Part shown: positions 1 through 7,642 of the stretch, in pieces
How positions within the stretch are numbered: position 1 is the first letter of the stretch
Layout of the letters: each line of letters starts with the position of its first letter
Source of the DNA: Thioalkalivibrio sp. K90mix
GTDB lineage: Bacteria; Pseudomonadota; Gammaproteobacteria; Ectothiorhodospirales; Ectothiorhodospiraceae
Assembly (NCBI RefSeq): GCF_000025545.1
Contig: NC_013889.1
Span: 2,659,501-2,723,500 of the forward strand
Direction: 5' to 3'
DNA length: 64,000 bases
Notes under the pieces: model-generated
Database searches by the model: none
What the model saw: the letters and a program-made list of their open reading frames with translations, nothing else
Told to the model about the DNA's origin: nothing
Program-made: the position numbers and the translations under genes

Positions 1-1
1 G

Positions 2-1327
2 GTCAGCCAGGGCCTGCTGGCAGTCTCGATTATCGCCCTGCTCATCCTGGTCGAGCCGTGGCTCGCGCTCACCGTGGCCCTGGGTCTGGGCAGCGTTTAT
101 GCGGCCATCTACATCGTGGCCCGAATCTGGCTGAACCGGATCGGACAGGACCGGGTGGAGGCCAACCGCGAGCGCTTCACCGCGGCGGCCGAGGCCTTCG
201 CGGGCGCCAAGGAGATCCGCCTGCTGGGGCGCGAGCGCGACTACCTGGAGCGCTACCGGCACCCGTCCAGGCGCTATGCCCGGCACCAGGCGAATGCGGT
301 ACTCCTGCAGGACACCCCGCAATACGCGATCGAGGCGATCGCCTTTGGTGGCGTACTGCTGCTCGTGCTGTACCTGATGGCCGGCGACGGGGGCCTCGCC
401 CAGGCCCTCCCCCTGCTTGGCCTGTATGCGCTGGCGGGCAAGCAGCTGATTCCCGCCTTCCAGAAAATCTTCCAGAACGTGGCGGCCCTGCGCTTCAATT
501 TTGCGGCGGTCGACAACATCCTGAAGGACCTGGGTGACCGCGGCGGCGACATCCAGCCCCCGCGCGGCGAGGGCTTTGCCCCACTGGCGCCGCAGCAGGC
601 CATTCGGGTCGAGGGCGTGACCTATCGCTATCCACAGCATGATCGACCCGCGCTGGACAAACTCTCGCTGGAAATACCCGCCCGCACGACCATTGGCCTG
701 GTGGGATCATCCGGGGCCGGCAAGAGCACACTGGTGGACTTGCTGCTGGGGCTGCTGGAACCCGAAGAGGGCGCGATTCTCGTCGACGGTCAGCCGCTAG
801 CGCCAGCAAACGTGCGCCAATGGCAGGCGGCGCTCGGGTATGTCCCGCAGCACATCTTTCTGGCCGACCAGAGCGTCGCCGCCAATATCGCCCTGGGCGT
901 ACCGGAGGCCGAGATCGATCATGCCGCGGTGGAGCGGGCCGCGCGCCTGGCCAACCTGCACGACTTCGTGATGAACGACCTCCCGCACGGCTACGACACC
1001 CTGATCGGTGAACGCGGAACCCGCCTGTCCGGCGGACAGCGTCAGCGCATCGGCATCGCCCGGGCCCTCTACCGCGACCCGGCGGTGCTGTTCTTCGACG
1101 AGGCCACCAGCGCCCTGGACAACGCCACGGAGCGCGCCGTGATGGATGCCATTCACAACCTGAGCGGCGACAAGACAATCATCCTGGTCGCGCACCGGCT
1201 GAGCACCGTCAAACCCTGCGACCAGATCTACGTGCTCGATGGCGGGCGCCTGGTCGACCAGGGCCGCTGGGAGATGCTGGTCGACGGCAGCACGCACTTC
1301 CAGCAGCTGGCCGCCGGGCACGCCTGA
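2..1327 (+). CDS. ABC exporter (permease + ATPase), 5' partial
   Basis: The window opens inside this gene; the frame runs open from base 2, so the true start lies upstream. What remains is the last part of a transmembrane exporter domain (hydrophobic segments encoded at about 20-130 and 340-450) fused to a full ATPase domain. The ATPase shows Walker A (GSSGAGKST, near 702-732), the signature LSGGQRQR (near 1026), Walker B with FFDEATSALD (near 1090) and the switch histidine in AHRLST (near 1192). This layout is that of MsbA/PglK-type half-transporters, which flip lipid-linked oligosaccharides or lipids across the inner membrane. It converges with the decarboxylase gene (16-bp gap) and sits beside polysaccharide genes, so a glycan-flippase role is a reasonable inference; the substrate cannot be read from the sequence. 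Confidence 0.85.
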   Translation, partial: VSQGLLAVSIIALLILVEPWLALTVALGLGSVYAAIYIVARIWLNRIGQDRVEANRERFTAAAEAFAGAKEIRLLGRERDYLERYRHPSRRYARHQANAVLLQDTPQYAIEAIAFGGVLLLVLYLMAGDGGLAQALPLLGLYALAGKQLIPAFQKIFQNVAALRFNFAAVDNILKDLGDRGGDIQPPRGEGFAPLAPQQAIRVEGVTYRYPQHDRPALDKLSLEIPARTTIGLVGSSGAGKSTLVDLLLGLLEPEEGAILVDGQPLAPANVRQWQAALGYVPQHIFLADQSVAANIALGVPEAEIDHAAVERAARLANLHDFVMNDLPHGYDTLIGERGTRLSGGQRQRIGIARALYRDPAVLFFDEATSALDNATERAVMDAIHNLSGDKTIILVAHRLSTVKPCDQIYVLDGGRLVDQGRWEMLVDGSTHFQQLAAGHA

Positions 1328-1343
1328 CACCGGACGCCTCGCG

Positions 1344-2594
1344 TCAGACGAGGATTTCCGCGGGCTCCGGGTGGCTGAGGAAGCCCCTGGGGCTGGCCGT
1401 GTAGCCATAGGCCCCGGACTGGAAGACCACGACCAGATCGCCAATCTCCGCGCGGGGCAGCTCCACCTGCTGACCCAGAACGTCCAGCGGGGTGCACAGC
1501 GGCCCGACGATGTCGACGACTTCACTGGCGGCCTCCCCCATGCGGTTGCCGATGGCGACCGGGTAGTTCTTGCGGATCACCTGGCCAAAGTTGCCCGAGG
1601 CCGCCAGATGGTGATGAAGGCCCCCGTTGGTGACGAGGAATACCCGGCCGCGCGAGACCTTGCGGTCCAGCACCTCGGCGACGTATACGCCCGCCTCCCC
1701 CACCAGGTAGCGACCCAGCTCGAGGATGACCTCGGCCTGCGGCATCCGCGCGCGAACCTCTGGCAGACGCCGCTCGAGCTGCTCCGCGATGGGGCCCAGG
1801 GTCAGCGGTTGATCGCCCGGGAAATAGGGGATGCCGAAACCGCCCCCGATGTTCAGTGTCTCCACCGACCCCGGAGCATGGTCGGCCAGGCGTAATGCCA
1901 GGTCCAGGGTCAGGCCCTGGGCCTCCACCAGCGACTCGGCGCGCAGGTTCTGCGAGCCGGCAAAGATGTGAAAGCCGCGAAAGTGCAGCCCCAGCTCGCC
2001 AATACGCCCCAGCATCTCGGGCACGCGCTCGGCATCCACGCCAAACACCTTGGGCCCGCCACTCATCTTCATGCCCGAGGTCTTCAGCTCGAAGTCGGGG
2101 TTCACGCGCACCGCGACGCAAGGCGTCCTGCCGGTGCGTTCGGCGATCGCCGCGACCCGCGTCAGTTCGGTATCGGATTCGAGGTGGATCGTGATCCCCG
2201 CCGCTACCGCCATCTCCAGCTCGGCCGGGGACTTGCCCGGCCCGGCGAAGCTGATATCGGCCGCGGACACCCCGGCGTCCAGGGCAATCTGCAGTTCGCG
2301 CCCGGAGGCGACATCCAGGCCATCGACCAGCGAGGCCATATGGCCCACAACCGCCGGCATCGGGTTCGCCTTGATCGCGTAGTGGATCGACAGATCCCGG
2401 GGCAGGGCCTGACGCAGGGCCTGGACGCGGCGCGTCATGACCTGTCGGTCATAGGCATAGAACGGGGTCCGGCCCGCGCGGCGAGCGATCTCGGCCAGCG
2501 GGATACCGCCGATCAACAGCGAGTGGTCGCGCACCTCGAAGGCTGCCATCGCCGCATGACGGGGGGCAGAGGTCATGGACACCTCCCGGTTCAT
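1344..2594 (-). CDS. PLP-dependent decarboxylase, exosortase A-associated type
   Basis: A 416-residue fold-type III decarboxylase of the LysA/ornithine decarboxylase superfamily. The PLP lysine lies in YAIKANP (residue 75), the phosphate-binding glycine loop is NIGGGFGIPYF, and a C-terminal GPLCTPLD segment carries the cysteine expected at the dimer-interface active site. Its ATG overlaps the stop of the upstream acyl-CoA ligase in an ATGA, so the pair is translationally coupled. A decarboxylase directly after an AMP-forming ligase is the pairing known from exosortase A (PEP-CTERM) loci, where the two are thought to activate and modify an amino acid or amine for the associated exopolysaccharide. 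The substrate is not known. Family assignment is firm; the exosortase link is inferred from pairing and from the ligase at 4371. Confidence 0.85.
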   Translation of the reverse strand: MNREVSMTSAPRHAAMAAFEVRDHSLLIGGIPLAEIARRAGRTPFYAYDRQVMTRRVQALRQALPRDLSIHYAIKANPMPAVVGHMASLVDGLDVASGRELQIALDAGVSAADISFAGPGKSPAELEMAVAAGITIHLESDTELTRVAAIAERTGRTPCVAVRVNPDFELKTSGMKMSGGPKVFGVDAERVPEMLGRIGELGLHFRGFHIFAGSQNLRAESLVEAQGLTLDLALRLADHAPGSVETLNIGGGFGIPYFPGDQPLTLGPIAEQLERRLPEVRARMPQAEVILELGRYLVGEAGVYVAEVLDRKVSRGRVFLVTNGGLHHHLAASGNFGQVIRKNYPVAIGNRMGEAASEVVDIVGPLCTPLDVLGQQVELPRAEIGDLVVVFQSGAYGYTASPRGFLSHPEPAEILV

Positions 2595-4189
2595 GACAGG
2601 GCGACCTCCTGGAACAGGCCCTCGAACTCGGCCGCCAGCGCCTTGCGGTCAATCTTGCCATTGCCATTGCGAGGCAGGGACTGCGACCGCAGCTCCAGGT
2701 GGCCGGGCACCATGAAGGCCGGCAAGCGTTCGCGCAGCAGTGCCATCAACTGGTCATGGGTCACCGAAGGTTCGGCGGGCAGCGCAACGAGGACGACGGC
2801 CTGGCCCAGCTGCGGATGCGCGATACCGAGCGCCGCCCCCTCGGTCACCAGCCCCGTTGCATAGGCAACCTCCTCGATTTCCACCGGGCTCACCCGGTAC
2901 CCCGAGGTCTTGATCATCTCGTCGCGCCGGCCGACGAAGTACAGATATCCGTCCTCGTCCATCCGCACCGTGTCCCCGGACCACACAGCCATTTCCTGGC
3001 CCGGAAGGCCTTCGGGTTGCCCCGGCGCGGGGCGAAAGCGCTGGGCCGTACGCGCGGCATCGTTCCAGTAGCCCATCGCGACCAGGGCCCCGCGATGGAC
3101 CAGCTCCCCGGGCTCTCCGGGCGCGCAACGGCTGCCGTCCTCGCGCACGACCATGACCTCGGCATTGGGTATCGCCCGCCCCATCGAGTCGGGGCGACGA
3201 TCGACCTCCTCGGGCGGCAGATAGGTGGAACGGAAGGCCTCCGTGAGGCCGTACATCAGATAGACCTGGGTGCGCGGCAGATGCGCCCGCAGACGCTTCA
3301 GGGTCTTCAGGGGCATCGCGCCGCCCGAGTTCGAGATGTAGCGCAGGGATCGCCGCGCGGCCTCCGGCCATTCCATCTCGGCCAGCTGGATCCACAGCGG
3401 TGGCACTGCCGCCAGCCCGGTGATCCCGCCCTGACTCACCGCCTTCAGCACGTCGCGGGGCAGGAGGTAATTGAGCAGGGTGGCATGGGCGCCGGTCAGG
3501 AACGCGGTGGTCAACTGACTGAAGCCGTAATCGAAGCTGAACGGCAGCACGCAGAGGATGCAGTCCTCCGCGCGATTGTGCAGATAGTGCGCGACGCTTT
3601 GCGCGCCGGCCACCAGGTTGCGGTGCGACAGCACCACGCCCTTGGGCCGTCCGGTGCTGCCAGAGGTATAGAGGATCGCCGCCATGTCCGTGTCGATGAC
3701 CCGATGGGCCGGCCGGCCCAGCCCGAAATCCGCCGCCGATTGCCAGGCCTCGAGCCGCGGCCCGCCCGATGTTTCGGCGTCGGGCGGTGTGTCCACGAAC
3801 AGGATGGTGTCCAGCTCCGGACATTGCGCCAGGACATCGCGCAGCGCGGCATGGCGCACGGCGGACGTGACCAGGACACGCACCCCGCAGTCCCGAAGGA
3901 TGTGCGCGACCTGCGAGGCCTTCAGCAGCGGGTTGACAGGGACCATCACCCCTCCCGCCCGCGAGGCCCCGAACATCGCATGGACCGCCTCCGGACATTT
4001 GTCCAGATACACCGCAACCCGGTCCTGTCGCTGGAGCCCGGTGGCGAGTAGCCGTCGCGCCGCGTTCTCGATGTCGCTGGCGGCCGCCTCGTAGGACTGC
4101 GTGACACCCCGATGGGTGATGGCCGAGGCCATTGGGTTTCGTTCGGCGCTGTGCAGAATGCCTTCGTGCAGGAGGGTGGTGTAACGCAT
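2591..4189 (-). CDS. Acyl-CoA ligase (AMP-forming), exosortase A-associated type
   Basis: A 532-residue member of the ANL adenylating superfamily. It shows the P-loop-like YTSGSTGRPKG (residues 174-184), the YGLTEAFRSTY motif that binds the adenine, the hinge region GYRVSPVEIEE, and the C-terminal catalytic lysine in NGNGKIDRKAL. It should activate a carboxylic acid as an acyl-adenylate and load it on CoA or a carrier protein. I chose the ATG at 4189 because an AAGGAG lies about 11 bases upstream; a TTG seven codons further up (4210) is the alternative. It is followed with a 4-base overlap by the PLP decarboxylase and is divergent from the O-glycosylation ligase gene, an arrangement seen in exosortase A loci. 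No carrier-protein gene is visible in the window. Confidence 0.85.
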   Translation of the reverse strand: MRYTTLLHEGILHSAERNPMASAITHRGVTQSYEAAASDIENAARRLLATGLQRQDRVAVYLDKCPEAVHAMFGASRAGGVMVPVNPLLKASQVAHILRDCGVRVLVTSAVRHAALRDVLAQCPELDTILFVDTPPDAETSGGPRLEAWQSAADFGLGRPAHRVIDTDMAAILYTSGSTGRPKGVVLSHRNLVAGAQSVAHYLHNRAEDCILCVLPFSFDYGFSQLTTAFLTGAHATLLNYLLPRDVLKAVSQGGITGLAAVPPLWIQLAEMEWPEAARRSLRYISNSGGAMPLKTLKRLRAHLPRTQVYLMYGLTEAFRSTYLPPEEVDRRPDSMGRAIPNAEVMVVREDGSRCAPGEPGELVHRGALVAMGYWNDAARTAQRFRPAPGQPEGLPGQEMAVWSGDTVRMDEDGYLYFVGRRDEMIKTSGYRVSPVEIEEVAYATGLVTEGAALGIAHPQLGQAVVLVALPAEPSVTHDQLMALLRERLPAFMVPGHLELRSQSLPRNGNGKIDRKALAAEFEGLFQEVALS

Positions 4190-4370
4190 GATCAGAACGG
4201 ACTCCTTCAATGTGGATTCGGCACGCAGCCGAGTACGAATCTTTTACAACCCCATACCCACTCGTTCGGTAAATAGGCTACTCTTCGAATGGGCTGAATA
4301 CTATCGCCGTTTTCATGTGTCGGTATGCTGATCGACACGCACGTACTGCTGTATAGCGGAACTCTCTGCG

Positions 4371-5762
4371 ATGCGCGACTACCTGCTGTTTTTTATAATC
4401 ATGGTGTTGATCCCGGTGATCCTGGCAAGGCCCTGGGTCGGCATCCCGGCCTGGTTCTGGGTCGGCCTGATGGCCCCGCACGGCCTCACCTGGTCTTTCA
4501 TGCGCACGTTCCCCGTGGCCGCCGTCATCGGCATGACAACGCTGGCCGCGCTGTTTCTGGCCAAGGATCGGCGACCGATGCCGATGACACGCGAGATGGT
4601 GATGTTATGGGTCTTTCTCGGCTACATCACCATGACTTCGTATTTTGCGGTAAATTCCAGCGGTGCATGGGACTTCTGGCAGCACGTTTTTAAGATCCTC
4701 CTGATTACATTTATCACACCCATGCTGATATTCGGTCAGCTTCGTATCGTCTGGCTGTTATTAGTTATTACATTCTCCATCGCCTTTTACGGGTTCAAGG
4801 GCGGCCTGTTCACACTGTCCACGGGCGGGCAGTACATGGTGCTGGGCCCGCCGGGCTCCTATCTGGCCGGAAACACGTACATCGGGCTGGCAATGGTGAT
4901 GGTGCTGCCGTTGATCCTGATCAGCGCGCGGCTGTTCCGCGAGCGCTGGGTGGATCTCGAGATCCCGGGCCTGGAGCGCTTCTACCGGCCGATCAGCTGG
5001 GCCGTCTACGGCGTGTTCTGGCTGACCGCCATCGCGATCCTCGCGACCTATTCCCGCGGGGCCCTGCTGGGATTCCTGGTGGTGGCGCCGTTCCTCTTCT
5101 GGCACATGCACCAGAAACTGGCGATGGTGATGGTTGGCGTGCTGGCCTTCGGGGTCATCGGGGTCACCGCGCCGGATCGCCTGCTGGATCGCTGGAGCAC
5201 GATCGAGACCTACGAGGAAGACCGTTCCGCCATGCAGCGCATCCAGGCGTGGGGCGTGAACTGGAACATGGCCACCGAGCGGCCGCTAACCGGGATGGGC
5301 TTTCGGAACCACCACCTCGGCTATGACTGGTGGGTCGGCTACGCGAATTTCGAGGGGGACTGGCGCCACGTGCTGTCGCCGCACAGCATCTATTTCGGCC
5401 TGATGGGCGAGCATGGCTTTGGCGGGCTCGCCACGTTCCTGCTGCTGGTCGGCTTCACGTTCTTTTCGCTGAACCGGATCCGCAAGCGAGCGCGGCTGGA
5501 GACCGGACAAATCTGGCTGGCGGAATACGCCTGGGCCATCCAGGTGGGGTTGCTCGGCTACCTGGCCGCCGGGGCATTCCTCGACGTGATCTACTTCAAC
5601 CTGCTGTTCGCGTTCATCGCCTTGGCCGTCATCATGCGCCGCGAACTGGAAGAAGCACCCCGCGTGGCCGAGGCACCCGTGCCCGCACCGGTCCAGGCGA
5701 ATGCGTTCCCGGCGCGCGCCGAGCCCGACAGCGCCACCGGGGCGCCCGGCGTCTCGCGCTAG
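4371..5762 (+). CDS. Putative O-glycosylation ligase (Wzy/WaaL-like), exosortase A-associated type
   Basis: A 463-residue polytopic inner-membrane protein with about 10-12 hydrophobic segments. The N-terminal region (MRDYLLFFIIMVLIPVI..., with APHGLTWSFM) resembles the domain that marks exosortase A-associated O-glycosylation ligases, and the middle carries a Wzy_C-type segment with YSRGALLGF and a periplasmic loop containing HSIYF. Proteins of this family join lipid-linked glycans to acceptors, or polymerise them, on the periplasmic side. The last 40 residues are an Ala/Pro-rich tail. It lies divergent from the ligase/decarboxylase pair and 29 bases before the next gene, likely the start of a small operon. 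The precise reaction (ligase or polymerase) cannot be told from the sequence. Confidence 0.8.
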   Translation: MRDYLLFFIIMVLIPVILARPWVGIPAWFWVGLMAPHGLTWSFMRTFPVAAVIGMTTLAALFLAKDRRPMPMTREMVMLWVFLGYITMTSYFAVNSSGAWDFWQHVFKILLITFITPMLIFGQLRIVWLLLVITFSIAFYGFKGGLFTLSTGGQYMVLGPPGSYLAGNTYIGLAMVMVLPLILISARLFRERWVDLEIPGLERFYRPISWAVYGVFWLTAIAILATYSRGALLGFLVVAPFLFWHMHQKLAMVMVGVLAFGVIGVTAPDRLLDRWSTIETYEEDRSAMQRIQAWGVNWNMATERPLTGMGFRNHHLGYDWWVGYANFEGDWRHVLSPHSIYFGLMGEHGFGGLATFLLLVGFTFFSLNRIRKRARLETGQIWLAEYAWAIQVGLLGYLAAGAFLDVIYFNLLFAFIALAVIMRRELEEAPRVAEAPVPAPVQANAFPARAEPDSATGAPGVSR

Positions 5763-5791
5763 GCAGCGCTGGTCAATGCGACCGCACGCTC

Positions 5792-7639
5792 ATGGGTAAG
5801 GTCGTCACCTTGGGAACCTCCACGCTCCAGCCGTGGGCCGAGCGCCTCGCACAGGCGGTCGCGGCCCATGTGCGACCGGACACCGGACTCTGGGATCCCG
5901 TCGAGCAGGCGCCGAGCCCCGCGGACCATTACGGGCAGACCAGCGCGACGCTGGCGCTGTACCTGCAGGGTGGCCCCGAAATCGAACAGTGGGACTGGCC
6001 GTTGCGGGCCTGGCTCGCGCGCTGTGGCCGCCGTGCCGGGCACGCACCGTTTAACCGCCTGTTGCTGCTACTGTTGCGGGAACGGGTGATCGCGGGGATA
6101 CAACCAGTCACGCCCGCACTGGAAACGATGCTCGACGAGGCGCTGCAACGGTGCCATCCGAGTCGACGCTATCCGTCGAACAACTGGACCCTGCTGGCCC
6201 AGCTTTGCCGTCTGATCGAGGCCCGGCCCGGCCGCCCACGCAACCATGCGGCGGCCCGGCTGGCCGCATTGCTGGAGCGCTGGACGACCGCCAGCGGCGG
6301 TTTTATCGACTATCCGGCCCGCCCGGGGCCACGCGGCGTGGCCACCCCGATGGCGTACCACCACAAGGCCTTGCTGATCGCCTCGATTGCGCTGTGTTAC
6401 ACGCCGACACCCGCGCTGGCAACGCTCACGCAGCGCCTCTACGGCTGGGTCGCGCTGACCTGGGACGGCGGGGAGTACGCGGGGGGCCTTGGCCGCAGCA
6501 CCCATTCGCTGTTCGGCGACGCCTGCCTGGTGGGCAGCCTGGATCTACTCGGGCTGGCCGGGACTCAGCAGACGGACGCCCCGGCCGGGCAGATGCTGGG
6601 TGGTGTGCTGAGGCGATGGGAACGGCAACGCAGAACCGACGGCCTGCTGGATCTGACACCCGCGGATCGTGCCTCCGTGCCCACCCCCGGGAACCGTCCC
6701 GCGGGATGGGACGACTACATGCACCTGTCGGTCTACAACGCCTGGGCCGCCGCGATCCTGGCATGGGCCAGTGACCGAAGGCGTCGCGAGGGCACGCCCG
6801 ACATCGTCGAGGGCCTTCAGTGGGCAGGGGGACGAACCGAAGCCTGCCAGCAGGACCTTCAGGCGGGCGTGCTGTGCGCCCGGGCCGGGCCGGACCTGTG
6901 TGCGCTGATCAGCACCCGCGGGCAGGCACCACAGGCGTTCAGCCGCGACGTGGCCGAGCTGCGTTATGCCGGTGGGCAGCCCTTTCACATTCGCCACCGC
7001 GACCGGATCCTGTGCCCGCCGGCGGTACGGGTCGAGGCCGAAGCGCTGCTGCGCCACCCGGCCCTGGCCGGCTGGGTCCCTTTGTTTCGGATCGGCGACC
7101 AGCTCTGGGCCCTGGCCGATTTTCGCTCGGTGACGGTGGATACGCTGGGGGCCGCCGTACGGGTACGCCTGGAAGATGGCCACGCGGTGCCCCTGCTGCG
7201 GGCAGCGACCCGCACCCTCTGGAGGCGTGGCCTGGCGGCACTGGACTGGCGCTGGTTCGGCGGGACCATCGGGCGCGGGGATGCCTTGCGGCGCCCACGC
7301 TCGTCCGCCCTGTTCGGCCGCATTACGTTCTGGCTGGACCCTGCCGGACCCACACTGCGCCAGGAGGTCGCGCTGGAATGTCGGGGCGCGGCACCGGTCG
7401 ACTACCTGAACCCGGGCGGCCATGCACTGGTGGTCGACAACAGCCCGACTGTGCGACGGTTCCAGCAGCAGGATCCGGTGACCGGCCAGTGGACCGAAGT
7501 GCTCTTTCCGGTCTCCGGACGCTCGATCGTTCAGGTCCCCCTGCCCTCGACCATCCCCGGGCGGGGCTGCGCACTGCCGCCGAAGCCCCTGCCCCCAGGC
7601 CCCTATGCCCACCGGCTGACGCTTGGCTGGGGCGACTGA
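5792..7639 (+). CDS. Alpha/alpha-toroid polysaccharide-lyase-like protein (uncharacterised)
   Basis: A 615-residue protein that I do not recognise firmly. Residues 1 to about 330 are helical with Trp/Tyr/His-rich conserved-looking stretches (MAYHHKALLIAS, WDGGEYAGGLGRSTHS, WDDYMHLSVYNAW), the texture of alpha/alpha-barrel lyases and hydrolases such as the heparinase II/III group. The C-terminal 280 residues look beta-rich, as in the beta-sandwich of the same enzymes. No signal peptide is evident at the chosen ATG, and no Shine-Dalgarno stands out; the frame is open far upstream but overlaps the previous gene there, so 5792 is the first sensible start. Co-directional with the O-glycosylation ligase, it may act on the polysaccharide made by the cluster. 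Function is inferred only from fold-like features and context. Confidence 0.6.
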   Translation: MGKVVTLGTSTLQPWAERLAQAVAAHVRPDTGLWDPVEQAPSPADHYGQTSATLALYLQGGPEIEQWDWPLRAWLARCGRRAGHAPFNRLLLLLLRERVIAGIQPVTPALETMLDEALQRCHPSRRYPSNNWTLLAQLCRLIEARPGRPRNHAAARLAALLERWTTASGGFIDYPARPGPRGVATPMAYHHKALLIASIALCYTPTPALATLTQRLYGWVALTWDGGEYAGGLGRSTHSLFGDACLVGSLDLLGLAGTQQTDAPAGQMLGGVLRRWERQRRTDGLLDLTPADRASVPTPGNRPAGWDDYMHLSVYNAWAAAILAWASDRRRREGTPDIVEGLQWAGGRTEACQQDLQAGVLCARAGPDLCALISTRGQAPQAFSRDVAELRYAGGQPFHIRHRDRILCPPAVRVEAEALLRHPALAGWVPLFRIGDQLWALADFRSVTVDTLGAAVRVRLEDGHAVPLLRAATRTLWRRGLAALDWRWFGGTIGRGDALRRPRSSALFGRITFWLDPAGPTLRQEVALECRGAAPVDYLNPGGHALVVDNSPTVRRFQQQDPVTGQWTEVLFPVSGRSIVQVPLPSTIPGRGCALPPKPLPPGPYAHRLTLGWGD

Positions 7640-7642
7640 ATC

